From Chrysopilus asiliformis (lineage: Eukaryota > Arthropoda > Insecta > Diptera > Rhagionidae): a DNA stretch of 64,000 bases. This document shows, piece after piece, positions 1 to 12,299 of this stretch; position 1 is the first letter of the stretch; each line of letters opens with the position of its first letter. The stretch covers positions 7,637,328 to 7,701,327 of the forward strand of contig OZ035964.1 of the NCBI GenBank assembly GCA_964034945.1, given 5' to 3'. The notes under the pieces are model-generated. The model was not told the DNA's origin. It did no database searches and was given only the letters and a program-made list of their open reading frames with translations. Made by a program: the position numbers and the translations under genes.

Positions 1-165
1 ACCGTTCGCAAAAAAGCAGTTGCAAATTGGTTGCTTTGTAACCGTTCGCAAAAAAGCAGTTGCAAATTGGTTGCTTTGTAACCGTTCGCAAAAAAGCGTT
101 TGCAAATTGGTTGCTTTGTAACCGATTGTAAAATAAGTGGTTGCAAATTGGTTACTTTGTGACGA
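1..165. repeat. 40-bp tandem repeat at the window edge
   Basis: Three nearly identical 40-bp copies start at 1, 41 and 81, and a diverged fourth runs from 121 to about 165. Each contains ACCGTTCGCAAAAAAGC followed by GCAAATTGGTTGCTTTGT. The array continues off the left edge, so its size is unknown. No coding potential is seen. Confidence 0.9.
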
Positions 166-1976
166 TTTGGAAAGTTGTGGTTTTTATCGCTTATGTGTAA
201 GTATTAAATAGTCAATTTTGGACCAAGAAGGACACTTACAGCGTTTTCTAATGTACACTTGAAAAACAAGCTTACATTGACGTTACACTTGAGCTGCCCC
301 CCCTCTCTCAGCATTGCTGCTTGTCATGCTTGGTTGTGTAACATTTATTTTTAACAACAGTCACAAAACAAATCTGGACAAAAACAGTTGCATAAATGTT
401 GCAGGGAAGTTACTATAACGTCGCTGCAACCAATTTAACGGTTGTGCGACCGTCTCGTAACCGGTATGTAATGAATTTTCGTTACTTGAAAAAGGCCAAA
501 TGTTTATTTTGGTAATTAAGAATTTAGACGGTCTCGACGAAAGTCAAATGGCTCTGAAATTATGTATAAACAGGTTTCCTAGCGGGGTTTTAAAATGGGG
601 GTAAGCAAACAGAGAAAACAAAATCTTTGTGGGCGAAATTGCGTTAATTCGCTCGTTACGTCATTAATCTATAATGAAAACGGACATCGCCAGGGGAATC
701 TCGCACTACGATAACAAAATCAAGGAAGCGCAGCAAAAACTTCTTAAGCGGCAACGCCCACCACTCCAAATCTCATAAACTTGTGCATTTTTTCCTCGCA
801 TGGGTTTAATATTTTCCATCAAATATTCACGAAATCAACAATCCATTGATTTTTTTTCTGTGTTTCCGTAAAAAAAAAATATTTAATCACAACACGAAAA
901 AAAAATCAACAAGTGGGCAATTAAGTCTCATCGATCCTGTACTTTGATCCCCAGTCAAAATTCCACTCATTGTGAGTCTGTTGACATTGGCGGAATTATA
1001 CATATATACATATTTTTTTTTATTATTTTATTATTGTTGATCGTGTGGCTTGTGGCATTTTTGTTGATACTCGAATATTTTATTTCGATTCTTCTTAGTC
1101 ACACACTGACAAATCATCGCAAACGATCATAAAATAGTCGATCGTACAGTGGAACAGAGGAAATTCACAAAATAACGGAATGTCGATGAACGCTGGCAAT
1201 ATGAACGTAAATTGCATTTCGCGATAAACGAAAACGATCCGTATTTGCATTGTGAAAGGGATGCATTTCGATTGTCCTGAAAAGGCGATTTACGCCGTCA
1301 TTGCTTGCGATCATAAAATTATCATCAAATATTTGAGATATTTTTGTTGTTTGCTTTTTTTTCTTGTATAAATTGAAGGCGCGCCCGCCTCGTATTCTTA
1401 GCAATGCCACTTGATATTAATTTAATTCTCTCAAAAGATGTTTTTTTCTTGCTTTTTTTCAAAATTAAACCCACAGCATTTCAAAATAAAGCAGTAAAGT
1501 TCCTATCAAGCATGAATTTTTAATCAAACGTTTTTTTAAGGTTGTTGACAGAAGCATTGAATAACTTTCATTCCTCGAACTTTTTTTTTTCGGAATAAAA
1601 TATTTTGTTATTTGCCCGCAAATTGATATTTTTACGCCGTAAATGCTAAGTGGTATTTTTAAATTCTTATCAATGTAAAAATATTTCGGTTCATGTGATT
1701 TCAATATATTTTTTTATCGCTTGTTTTTAATTTTGTTTACAAAGAATAGATTTTAATTACCAAAAAATGAAAAAAAATGTTCCTGAATGAAGAGAAAAGC
1801 GATTTCTTTTGGAAAATAGTATTTTCTGTCTGTTAAAGGATTCGGAAAGTTTCCTTAGATCTCGATTAGACATAAACTTCGCCCATGTAGACGGGATTGA
1901 CAGACAGATTGACATCCTGAGTTGTGCTTCGGCATTAAAGGGTCTTCCGCTAAGCTCTGGCTGACAGTATAAAAAA
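166..1976. other. AT-rich DNA, no gene recognised
   Basis: Low-complexity A/T runs with short, unconvincing open frames. No conserved domain, terminal inverted repeat or RNA gene was seen. The longest frames here (about 60-80 residues) look random, with hydrophobic or lysine-rich composition from the T/A runs. Confidence 0.6.
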
Positions 1977-2248
1977 AAACAGACTGACAGACAGACAAAC
2001 TCACAGACAGACTGGCAGACTGACAAACTGACTGACAGACTGACAGACTGACAGACTGACAAACTGACAAACTGACAAACTGACAAACTGACAGACAGAC
2101 TGACAGACTGACAGACTGACAGACTGACAGACTGACAGACTGACAGACTGACAGACTGACAGACTGACAGACTGACAGACTGACAGACTGACAGACTGAC
2201 AGACTGACAGACTGACAGACTGACAGACTGACAGACAGACAGACATTT
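1977..2248. repeat. 8-bp microsatellite, (ACAGACTG)n
   Basis: About 270 bp of an 8-bp motif, ACAGACTG. It is degenerate at the left (ACAAACTG variants) and nearly pure from about 2095 to 2240. On the minus strand it translates to repeating Ser-Val-Cys-Gln/Ser-Leu strings, which are a by-product of the repeat and not a gene. Confidence 0.95.
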
Positions 2249-3848
2249 GATAGACTGAAATCCCTATTTTTATATCACCTCGAAAGGTATGGGAAAACAA
2301 AACTCCTGGCTGAAGAATTTGTCATTTTCAAATTGTAAGAAAAGATGAAAAGACAAGAATTTTGTTTTTTTTTTACAAAATGCAAAAAGTGGGCGTTCTA
2401 TTATTAAATAAATATTTATGTCGCTATTTTTGTGCCGTGAAAAAAAGGCCATTGATTTTTTTTTTCTTGTTGAGCTCAACAAGATGTTAGATTACAGTTA
2501 AGCTGAAGGTGACGAAATTTTTGTTTATGATGAGAATGAAACTCCGTTGATTGGCATAAAATTTGATTGGACTTTGGACAAACGGTCACTTCGATCAGAT
2601 CTTGATATCCCGCTCAATCAGCAATTGGCAATCAATCAGTAATCATAAATCGAAAGACAGTACACCGCTCCGCACCGCGCATCCGTTACGCTCGTATTGT
2701 ACTTTTTATAGCTAAAATTTATTCCCATTTTTTTTTTTTTTTTGATTTATGATTTTTTGATGGAAAAGGCATTTATTTACATATGGATATCACAACGACA
2801 TATCAATTTTGATTATCTAGCTGTCGAAAGGTTGCACAGAACGATGACGAATTACCAACCGGATTTCGTCGTTTATCAATCAATATTCGTGAATTACATA
2901 TGAATGTGCCGTGCCGATGGTGCGAAACACTTTAGCCTAACTTTGAATCTAATCCGAGGGTAGAGGGTGGTGAGGGTGGAGCGTGGTGATAATATTTGGG
3001 CCACTGATATCATGAAAAACTTATCGGCCATTTAAAAATCTTGATATCAGTGCAGATCAGCGTTTCGTGTGAATGACATGCGATGCTGACGTTTCAAGCG
3101 ACCTGACGACGACGCGCCGTACACATTATGGCTTGATTACGTCGAATTGGGCTTTCAGCTACTTCCGGATTTTGCCAATCCAATCATAATCGATCAATTT
3201 ATTGGTTAGTGATATGATTTTAGGCTGATATAATAAAGAGTTTCAAAGTAACCTTTGGCATCGCATCTACTTGTATTTTGTCCGGTCAGTAATATGTTAC
3301 GCGATAGTAGCGGTGGTGTGGGGAGGTTGAAGGTAGTATCTTACGATTTATTATATTTAGCTTTTAGATTTGTAAATTGAAAAGTAGGACAAAACTTCAA
3401 CATTTGTTCGAAATCATAGCTCAAAAATAATCACCCTCGGCTTACAAAACCCAACTCCTTTCAATATCCCAATAATTATAGGCACAAATATAACTTCTAT
3501 TAAAAAATTTGAAATTTGCCCTGCCGAAGCATAAATTTGGACATCCCTGCCGTCGTAAATAGTTTACGTTCTAAATGATGACCTTTGCGTGAATTTTAAT
3601 CTTAGCTGGCATTCCATACAATTCTAATAATCGTATGTTTTCATAGGAATTTCAGTGAAACCAACAATGAGTACAATTTCAATAATAAATCGAAAAATGA
3701 GGTTTTGCACCGTCAGCGCAAAATAAAGCTAGTAGAAAAATATTAACTTAAAGGCGGTTTTCATTAAGAGACCCAGTAGGATATGAAGTGCTTCTTAGCA
3801 GCTTTCCCATACTTTATGCATAATTTCATTATCTATTATTTATTTATT
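2249..3848. other. AT-rich intergenic DNA
   Basis: No gene, RNA or clear transposon terminus recognised. The stretch contains A/T homopolymer runs and a GC-richer patch near 2660-2700 and 3100-3125, none with sustained coding character. Confidence 0.55.
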
Positions 3849-4049
3849 CACCCTTGTTCTGAGATACGGCGTTAGCCCGCTAAACGTAACGCATTCGATT
3901 CGATTCGCTACGCGATCGGTGTTCTGAAAAACGGCGTCTGCTGTTTAAAAATACGGCAAACATCGCATGCAAACGAAGTGTCAAAAATCAGCTGGTTATG
4001 TTTGTATCTGGGTTGATAGCCATTTCAGTGCAAGTTTTGAAAGTAAAAC

Positions 4050-4333
4050 ATGGATTTCACGGTGCCAATTTATTTATTATTGAGGCAGGAGGAGATAAAC
4101 TCCTTGCGGGAGCAAAGAATTCTTCTGAGAAATTCTTCGAACGTCATGAATTTAAGTGAAGAAGCGTGAGTACATAGAAAAAGTGTAACTTTCAATTCAT
4201 ATAATTTTTTTTTTCTAGCTTTAGGAAGGATTTTCTGCTGAGGAAAACATCATTTTTATATATTCTGAGGAAATCCTTTTTTGGTGGTTCCAAGCTGGAT
4301 AATTTATCTGATATCGATTGCCAGATAGCCTGA
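4050..4333 (+). pseudogene. Harbinger transposase N-terminal remnant (two exons)
   Basis: The ATG at 4050 opens a frame to 4165. A canonical donor (GTGAG) at 4166 and a polypyrimidine-AG acceptor ending at 4218 define a 53-bp intron. The second exon runs 4219-4333 and ends in TGA, giving 76 residues. Around the splice junction the product reads MNLSEEAFRKDFLLRKTSF, which resembles the 'L-S-x-E-x-F-R-x-x-F' segment that precedes the DDE nuclease in HARBI1-like proteins. The nuclease domain and its acidic residues are missing. The frame runs into antisense sequence of the neighbouring Myb-like gene at about 4270, so the C-terminal part is junk created by the deletion. Not functional as a transposase. 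The family call rests on this motif plus the element's ends. Confidence 0.55.
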
Positions 4334-4461
4334 ACCTCTGCCACTGGTCTTCGTGAGTAGCCCTTCGCTATATCAGGGTGCTCCTTCATTGCATCAATCA
4401 AATAGTTGAACTGGGAATTATTTGCTGAATTTTTATTTCCACTCCTATTTAACAAATACAC
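4192..4461 (-). pseudogene. Harbinger accessory Myb/SANT-like protein, fragment
   Basis: A minus-strand frame with the core QFNYLIDAMKEHPDIAKGY followed by AIWQSISDKLSSL and PPKKD. This matches the pattern of the Myb/SANT-like DNA-binding domain in the second protein of PIF/Harbinger elements: two helices, a Trp at the third, then a 'GPP-K' turn. No ATG opens it in this frame. A possible splice acceptor (TTAAATAG) lies just upstream near 4451, so the start exon may be missing or unrecognised. After PPKKD the frame runs antisense into the transposase fragment, marking the internal deletion. In intact elements the protein helps bring transposase to the ends; this copy probably cannot. Confidence 0.55.
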
Positions 4462-4862
4462 TTGTTAATTCATACTTAAATATATATTTCCATTATTTTC
4501 TACTAACATTTTAATTGATCGCAAAAGAAGCCCTAAAACTGCCTGAAATATCCACCAAACGCGAGAAAACTGAAGTGAGCAATTTAACCTCAAATATTAG
4601 CTCCCGGCGAATCTCAGAACAACGAAAATCGAATACGTTGCGAGGCGTTACTCCGCGTTGAACTCAAACGAAACGTTGCGTATTTCAGAACACCGAAAAT
4701 GCGATATCGAGTGCTGATCGAGTAAATATCGAGCAAACTAACGTAACGCCGTATTTCAGAACAAGGTTGATTATTCAATTATTAAGGGAAAATTGCTTTT
4801 TTGACATTGCGTGTCATTGCAGAGGCAATCGCTTTCCTCAAGCTGCCTTTTATAGACCCTGT

Positions 4863-4996
4863 TCAGACTAACCGGAAGTCCGCGATTACGATTGAAGTTT
4901 CTCGACCAATGAAATCAAATCTTTCAACGATAGAGACATGAAATCTTTGATCTGATTGGTCGAAGAAGCTCAATTGTAATCGTAATCTTAGTCTGA
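4863..4996. mobile_element. MITE-like inverted repeat, 134 bp
   Basis: Ends in TCAGACTAA / TTAGTCTGA and is largely self-complementary: the arm with CTCGACCAATGAAATCAAA pairs with TTTGATCTGATTGGTCGA. Related, more decayed copies lie at 41025-41307. No coding sequence; the superfamily is not determined. Confidence 0.65.
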
Positions 4997-5653
4997 CCGC
5001 TTCTGAAACTCTCGAATTGCGGTATGTCGAAAGCTCGTGGAGCCTTTTTTTGCGATTCCCTCGCATTGGGATTTTTCAATTAAAAAGTTTTTCTACACAT
5101 GAGAAAAATATTTTGTTATGTGTGTCGCATTTCAGCATTTCATGAGAGAAATAATACAAGAAAGTGAATATTTGTTAATTCAACAAATTAAAAAAAACAA
5201 TTTTAAAACCTAAGTCAACTGCTGCAACTTTGGAGATTCTGATTACTGAAATTTGGAAATATTTTCAGAAAAAGTATCGTGACGAAACTAATTTTCCTTC
5301 TTTTAAGCACGCCGGAAACAATTTTTCGTTATTGGAATTTTCATAATCAATCAAAAACTTCCCCTCGTTTTGGATGACATCGGCAACACTATTTGGGAAG
5401 TTCTTCTCATGAAAAGCATTAAACTTTCGGTAAGGTTTTGATATTTGCTACGAAATATTATCGCAATTAGGTAAAAGTTTGACTATAGGGGAGCAAAAAG
5501 CTTAATCAAATCTGGTTTGTGTCTGAGAAATATGTTGAGAAACAAATATTGCTAGGAAAAGTTCGTTAGGAAAAAACTCAATAAAATTTCTTTATCAAAA
5601 TTTACGTCGGGAAATTACGGTATGAATTGGAATGCCCTCCGTGTTCCAACAAA
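4997..5653. other. AT-rich DNA next to the minisatellite
   Basis: No gene or repeat recognised. Base composition changes abruptly to GC-rich at about 5654, where the 41-bp array begins. Confidence 0.6.
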
Positions 5654-6196
5654 CCCGGAGCACCCAAAATTTGCCAGTGGGTGCTGCTACAGGACCCGGA
5701 GCACCCAAATTTTCACAGTGGGTGCTGCTACAGGGTCCGGAGCACCCAAAATTTCCCAGTGGGTGCTGCTACAGGCCCCGGAGCACCCAAAATTTGCCAG
5801 TGGGTGCTGCTACGGGACCCGGAGCACCCAAAAATCGTCCGTGGGTGCTGTTACAGGCCCCGGAGCACCGAAAATTTCCCAGTGGGTGCTGCTACAGGCC
5901 CCGGAGCACCCAAAATTTCCCAGTGGGTGCCGCTACAGGCCCCGGAGCACCCAAAAATCGCTACAGGCCCCGGAGCACCCAAAATTTGCCAGTGGGTGCC
6001 GCTACAGGCCCCGGAGCACCCAAAAATCGCTACAGGCCCCGGAGCACCCAAAATTTGCCAGTGGGTGCCGCTACAGGCCCCGGAGCACCCAAAAATCGCT
6101 ACAGGCCCCGGAGCACCCAAAATTTCACAGTGGGTGCTGCTACAGGCCCCGGAGCACATAAAAATTTCCAGTGGGCTCTGCTACAGGCCCCGGAGC
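5654..6196 (+). repeat. Minisatellite block A, forward orientation
   Basis: About 13 family-A units in the forward sense (CACCCAAAATTT...). At 5950-6110 several units are the short 28-bp form (CACCCAAAAATCGCTACAGG), which lacks one hairpin arm. The same short form recurs inverted in the right-hand A block. Confidence 0.9.
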
Positions 6197-9100
6197 TACA
6201 GGCCCTGGAGCAGCCAAAAACCGCCAAAAACCGCCAGGGGCTGCTGCTACAGGCCCTGGAGCAGCCAAAAACCCTCAGGGGCTGCTTCTACAGGTCCTGG
6301 AGCAGCCAAAAACCGCCAGGGGCAGCTGCTACAGGCTCTGGAGCAGCCAAAAACCGCCAGGGCTGATGCTACAGGCCCTGGACCAGCCAAAAACCGGCAG
6401 GGGCTGCTGCTGTAGGCCTGGAGCAGCCAAAAACCGCCAGGGGCTGCTGCTGCAGGCCCTGGAGCAGCCAAAAACCGCCAGGGCTGATGCTACAGGCCCT
6501 GGACCAGCCAAAAACCGGCAGGGGCTGCTGCTGTAGGCCTGGAGCAGCCAAAAACCGCCAGGGGCTGCTGCTGCAGGCCCTGGAGCAGCCAAAAACCGCC
6601 AGGGGCTGCTGCTACAGGCCCTGGAAGCCAAAAACCGCCAGGGGCTGCTGCTACAGGCCCTGGACCAGCCAAAAACCGCCAGGGGCTGCTGCTGCAGGCC
6701 CTGGAGCAGCCAAAAACCGCCAGGGGCTGCTGCTGTAGGCCCTGGACCAGCCAAAAACCGTCAGGGGCTGCTTCTACAGGTCCTGGAGCAGCCAAAAACC
6801 GCCAGGGGCAGCTGCTACAGGCTCTGGAGCAGCCAAAAACCGCCAGGGCTGATGCTACAGGCCCTGGACCAGCCAAAAATCGCCAGGGGCAGCTGCTACA
6901 GGCCCCGGAGCAGCCAAAAACCGCCAGGGGCTACTTCTGCACGCCTGGAGCAGCCAAAAACCGCCAGGGGCTGCTGCTGCAGGCCCTGGACCAGCCAAAA
7001 ACCGCCAGGGGCTGCTGCTGCAGGCCCTGGAGCAGCCAAAAACCGCCAGGGGCTGCTGCTGCAGGCCCTGGAGCAGCCAAAAACCGCCAGGGGCTGCTGC
7101 TGCAGGCCCTGGAGTAGCCAAAAACCGCCAGGGGCTGCTGCTGCAGGCCCTGGAGAAGCCAAAAACCGCCAGTGGCTGCTGCTACAGGCCCTGGACCAGC
7201 CAAAAACCGCCAGGGGCTGCTGCTGCAGGCGCTGGACCAGCCAAAAACCGCCAGGGGCTGCTCCTACAGGCCCTGGAGCAGCCAAAAACCGCCAGGGGCT
7301 GCTGCGGCAGGCCTGGAGCAGCCAAAAATCGCCAGGGGCTGCTGCTACAGGCCCTAGACCAGCCAAAAATCGCCAGGGGCTGCTGCTGCAGGCCTGGAGC
7401 AGCCAAAAACCGCCAGGGGCTGCTGCCGCAGGCCCTGGACCAGCCAAAAACCGCCAGGGGCTGCTGCTGCAGGCGCTGGACCAGCCAAAAACCGCCAGGG
7501 GCTGCTGCTGCAGGCCTGGAGCAGCCAAAAACCGCCAGGGGCTGCTGCCGCAGGCCCTGGAGCAGCCAAAAACCGCCAGGGGCTGCTGCCGCAGGCCCTG
7601 GAGCAGCCAAAAACCGCCAGGGGCTGCTGCCGCAGGCCCTGGAGCAGCCAAAAACCGCCAGGGGCTACTGCTACAGGCCCTGGAGCAGCCAAAAACCGCC
7701 AGGGGCTGCTGCCGCAGGCCCTGGAGCAGCCAAAAACCGCCAGGGGCTGCTGCTGCAGGCCCTGGAGCAGCCAAAAACCGCCAGGGGCTGCTGCTGCAGG
7801 CCCTGGAGCAGCCAAAAACCGCCAGGGGCTGCTGCCGCAGGCCCTGGAGCAGCCAAAAACCGCCAGGGGCTGCTGCCGCAGGCCCTGGAGCAGCCAAAAA
7901 CCGCCAGGGGCTGCTGCTGCAGGCCCTGGAGCAGCCAAAAACCGCCAGGGGCTGCTGCTGCAGGCCCTGGAGCAGCCAAAAACCGCCAGGGGCTGCTGCT
8001 ACAGGCCCTGGAGCAGCCAAAAACCGCCAGGGGCTGCTGCTACAGGCCCTGAGCAGCCAAAAAGCGCCAGGGGCTGCTGCTGCAGGCCTGGAGCAGCCAG
8101 AAACCGCCAGGGGCTGCTGCTGCAGGCCTGGAGCAGCCAAAAACCGCTAGGGGCTGCTGCCGCAGGCCCTGGAGCAGCCAAAAACCGCCAGGGGCTGCTG
8201 CTGCAGGCCCTGGAGCAGCCAAAAACCGCCAGGGGCTGCTCCTGCAGGCCTGGAGCAGCCAAAAGCCGCCAGGGGCTGCTGCTACAGGCCCTGGAAGCCA
8301 AAAACCGCCAGGGGCTGCTGCTGCAGGCCCTGGAGCAGCCAAAAACCGCCAGGGGCTGCTGCACCTACAGGCCCTGAAAGCCAAAACCCGCTAGGGGCTA
8401 CTGCTGCAGGCCCTGGAGCAGCCAAAAACCGCCAGGGGCTGCTACTACAGGCTCTGGAGCAGCCAAAAACCGCCAGGGCTGATGCTACAGGCCCTGGACC
8501 AGCCAAAAATCGCCAGGGGCAGCTGCTACAGGCCCCGGAGCAGCCAAAAACCGCCAGGGGCTACTTCTGCAGGCCTGGAGCAGCCAAAAACCGCCAGGGG
8601 CTGCTGCTGCAGGCCCTGGACCAGCCAAAAACCGCCAGGGGCTGCTGCTGCAGGCCCTGGAGCAGCCAAAAACCGCCAGGGGCTGCTGCTGCAGGCCCTG
8701 GAGCAGCCAAAAACCGCCAGGGGCTGCTGCTGCAGGCCCTGGAGTAGCCAAAAACCGCCAGGGGCTGCTCCTGCAGGCCTGGAGCAGCCAAAAGCCGCCA
8801 GGGGCTGCTGCTGCAGGCCCTGGAGCAGCCAAAAACCGCCAGGGGCTGCTGCTGCAGGCCTGGAGCAGCCAAAAACCGCCAGGGGCTGCTGCCGCAGGCC
8901 CTGGAGCAGCCAAAAACCGCCAGGGGCTACTGCTACAGGCCCTGGAGCAGCCAAAAACCGCCAGGGGCTGCTGCCGCAGGCCCTGGAGCAGCCAAAAACC
9001 GCCAGGGGCTGCTGCGGCAGGCCTGGAGCAGCCAAAAATCGCCAGGGGCTGCTGCTACAGGCCCTAGACCAGCCAAAAATCGCCAGGGGCTGCTGCTGCA

Positions 9101-9456
9101 GGCCTGGAGCAGCCAAAAACCGCCAGGGGCTGCTGCCGCAGGCCCTGGACCAGCCAAAAACCGCCAGGGGCTGCTGCTGCAGGCGCTGGACCAGCCAAAA
9201 ACCGCCAGGGGCTGCTGCTACAGGCCCTAGACCAGCCAAAAATCGCCAGGGGCTGCTGCTGCAGGCCTGGAGCAGCCAAAAACCGCCAGGGGCTGCTGCC
9301 CCGCAGGCCCTGGACCAGCCAAAAACCGCCAGGGGCTGCTGCTGCAGGCGCTGGACCAGCCAAAAACCGCCAGGGGCTGCTGCTGCAGGCCTGGAGCAGC
9401 CAAAAACCGCCAGGGGCTGCTGCCGCAGGCCCTGGAGCAGCCAAAAACTGCCAGGG
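6197..9456 (+). repeat. Minisatellite block B, forward orientation
   Basis: About 80 family-B units in the forward sense. A stretch starting near 6852 is repeated almost exactly from near 8482 (offset 1630 bp, at least 270 bp long), showing segmental duplication inside the block. Variants with GGACCAG instead of GGAGCAG occur in runs. Confidence 0.9.
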
Positions 9457-9480
9457 GCTGCTGCAGTTTTTGGCTGCTCC
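9434..9480. other. Strand-switch palindrome of the minisatellite
   Basis: GGAGCAGCCAAAAACTGC (9434-9451) is followed after 11 bases by its exact reverse complement (9463-9480), and the complementarity continues outward with few mismatches because B units on each side are in opposite orientation. Both sides of the junction share an unusual base (CCAAAAACTG instead of CCAAAAACCG). This suggests the right arm was copied from the left at this point. Confidence 0.9.
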
Positions 9481-11903
9481 AGGGCCTGCAGCAGCAGCCC
9501 CTGGCGGTTTTTGGCTGCTCCAGGGCCTGCAGCAGCAGCCCCTGGCGGTTTTTGGCTACTCCAGGGCCTGCAGCAGCAGCCCCTGGCGGTTTTTGGCTGC
9601 TCCAGGGCCTGCAGCAGCAGCCCCTGGCGGTTTTTGGCTGGTCCAGCGCCTGCGGCTGCTCCAGGGCCTGCGGCAGCAGCCCCTGGCGGTTTTTGGCTGC
9701 TCCAGGGCCTGCGGCAGCAGCCCCTGGCGGTTTTTGGCTGCTCCAGGGCCTGCGGCAGCAGCCCCTGGCGGTTTTTGGCTGCTCCAGGCCTGCAGCAGCA
9801 GCCCCTGGCGGTTTTTGGCTGCTCCAGGGCCTGTAGTAGCAGCCCCTGGCGGTTTTTGGCTGCTCCAGGGCCTGCAGCAGCAGCCCCTGGCGGTTTTTGG
9901 CTGCTCCAGGGCCTGTAGCAGCAGCCCCTGGCGGTTTTTGGCTGGTCCAGCGCCTGCAGCAGCAGCCCCTGGCGGTTTTTGGGTGCTCCAGGGCCTGTAG
10001 CAGCAGCCCCTGGCGGTTTTTGGCTGCTCCAGGGCCTGCAGCAGCAGCCCCTGGCGGTTTTTGGCTGCTCCAGGGCCTGTAGCAGCAGCCCCTGGCGGTT
10101 TTTGGCTGCTCCAGGGCCTGCGGCAGCAGCCCCTGGCGGTTTTTGGCTGCTCCAGGGCCTGTAGCAGTAGCCCCTGGCGGTTTTTGGCTACTACAGGGCC
10201 TGTAGCAGCAGCCCCTGGCGGTTTTTGGCTGCTCCAGGCCAGCAGCAGCAGCCCCTGGCGGTTTTTGGCTGGTCCAGGGCCTGTAGCAGCAGCCCCTAGC
10301 GATTTTTGGCTGCTCCAGGCCTGCAGCAGCAGCCCCTGGCGCTTTTTGGCTGCTCAGGGCCTGTAGCAGCAGCCCCTGGCGGTTTTTGGCTGCTCCAGGG
10401 CCTGTAGCAGCAGCCCCTGGCGGTTTTTGGCTGCCCCAGGCCTGTAGCAGTAGCCCCTGGCGGTTTTTGGCTGCTCCAGGGCCTGTAGCAGCAGCCACTG
10501 GCGGTTTTTGGCTGCTCCAGGGCCTGCAGCAGCAGCCCCTGGCGGTTTTTGGCTGCTCCAGGGCCTGTAGCAGTAGCCCCTGGCGGTTTTTGGCTGCTCC
10601 AGGCCTGCAGAGCAGCCCCTGGCGCTTTTTGGCTGCTCAGGGCCTGTAGCAGCAGCCCCTGGCGGTTTTTGGCTACTCCAGGGCCTGTAGCAGCAGCCCC
10701 TGGCGGTTTTTGGCTGCTCCAGGCCTGCAGCAGCAGCCCCTGGCGGTTTTTGGCTGGTCCAAGGCCTGTAGCAGCAGCGGTTTTTGGCTGCTCCAGGGCC
10801 TGAAGCAGCAGCCCCTGGCGGTTTTTGGCTGGTCCAGGGTCTGTAGCAGCAGCCCCTGGCGGTTTTTGGCTGCTCCAGGGCCTGCGGCAGCAGCCCCTGG
10901 CGGTTTTTGGCTGGTCCAGGGCCTGTAGCAGCAGCCCCTGGCGGTTTTTGGCTGCTCCAGGGCCTGCAGCAGCAGCCCCTGGCGGTTTTTGGCTGCTCCA
11001 GGGCCTGCAGCAGCAGTCCCTGGCGGTTTTTGGCTGCTCCAGGGCCTGAAGCAGCATCCCCTGGCGGTTTTTGGCTGGTCCACGGCCTGTAGCAGCAGCC
11101 CCTGGCGGTTTTTGGCTGCTCCAGGGCCTGTAGCAGCAGCCCCTGGCGGTTTTTGGCTGCTCCAGGGCCTGCAGCAGCAGCCCCTGGCGGTTTTTGGCTG
11201 CTCCAGGGCCTGCAGCAGCAGCCCCTGGCGGTTTTTGGCTGCTCCAGGGCCTGCAGCAGCAGCCCCTGGCGGTTTTTGGCTGCTCCAGGGCCTGCAGCAG
11301 CAGCCCCTGGCGGTTTTTGGCTGCTCCACGCCTGCAGCAGCAGCCCCTGGCGGTTTTTGGCTGCTCCAGGGCCTGTAGCAGCAGCCCCTGGCGGTTTTTG
11401 GCTGCTCCAGGGCCTGTAGCAGCAGGCCCTGGCGGTTTTTGGCTGCTCCCGGGCCTGCAGCAGCAGCCCCTGGCGATTTTTGGCTGCTCCAGGCCTGCAG
11501 CAGCAGCCCCTGGTGGTTTTTGGCTGCTCCAGGGTCTGCAGCAGCAGCCCCTGGCGGTTTTTGGCTGCTCCAGGGCGTGCAGCTCCAGGGCCTGTAGCAG
11601 CTGCTGGCGGTTTTTGGCTGCTCCAGGGCCTGCGGCAGCAGCCCCTGGCGGTTTTTGGCTGGTTCAGGGCCTGAAGCAGCAGCCCCTGGCGGTTTTTGGC
11701 TGCTCCAGGGCCTGCAGCAGCAGCCCCTGGCGGTTTTTGGCTGCTCCAGGGCCTGCGGCAGCTGCCCCTGGCGGTTTTTGGCTGCTCCAGGGCCTGTAGC
11801 TGCAGCCCCTGGCGATTTTTGGCTGCTCCAGACCTGCAGCAGCAGCCCCTGGCGGTTTTTGGCTGCTCCAGGGCGTGCAGCTCCAGGGCCTGTAGCAGCT
11901 ACC
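9458..11903 (-). repeat. Minisatellite block B, inverted orientation
   Basis: About 60 family-B units read on the minus strand (GGCGGTTTTTGGCTGCTCC on the plus strand). It ends in a distinctive fusion, GGGCGTGCAGCTCCAGGGCC then CAGCTACCCTGGCAAATTTT, where B turns into A. Confidence 0.9.
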
Positions 11904-12170
11904 CTGGCAAATTTTGGGTGCTCCGGGGCCTGTAGCAGCACCCACTGGCAAATTTTTAGGTGCTCCGGGGCCTGTAGCAGCACCCACGGGAAATTTTGGG
12001 TGCTCCGGGGCCTGTAGCAGCACCCACTGGCAAATTTTGGGTGCTGCGGGGCCTGTAGCAGCACCCACTGGCAAATTTTTAGGTGCTCCGGGGCCTGTAG
12101 CAGCACCCACGGGAAATTTTGGGCGCTCCGGGGCCTGTAGCAGCACCCACTGGCGATTTTTGGGTGCTCC

Positions 12171-12299
12171 TTGGCTGGTCCAGGTCCTGTAGCAGCAGCC
12201 CTTGGCGATTTTTGGCTGCTCCAGACCTGCAGCAGCAGCCCCTGGCGGTTTTTGGCTGCTCCAGGGCGTGCAGCTCCAGGGCCTGTAGCAGCTACCCTG
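12171..12299 (-). repeat. B-family island 1
   Basis: About three B units within the A block. It enters through GGGTGCTCCTTGGCTGGTCC and leaves through CAGCTACCCTGGCAAATTTT. The same two junctions recur at the other islands. Confidence 0.85.

Larger units (their letters stand above)
3849..4769. mobile_element. PIF/Harbinger transposon, internally deleted copy
   Basis: The ends are inverted repeats: CAMCCTTGTTCTGARATACG reads inward from 3849 and again on the minus strand from 4769, with few mismatches over about 26 bp. A 3-bp ATT sits on both sides (3846-3848 and 4770-4772), the target-duplication length expected for PIF/Harbinger. Two convergent gene fragments lie inside: a transposase N-terminus on the plus strand and a Myb/SANT-like protein on the minus strand. 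That is the usual two-gene layout of this superfamily. At 921 bp it is far shorter than an autonomous copy, so the middle has been deleted and the two gene starts have been brought together near 4270. It would depend on a transposase made elsewhere. Confidence 0.75.

Noticed and set aside
1855..2300. Minus-strand frames rich in Ser-Val-Cys-Gln repeats
   Set aside because: They are the direct translation of the ACAGACTG microsatellite.
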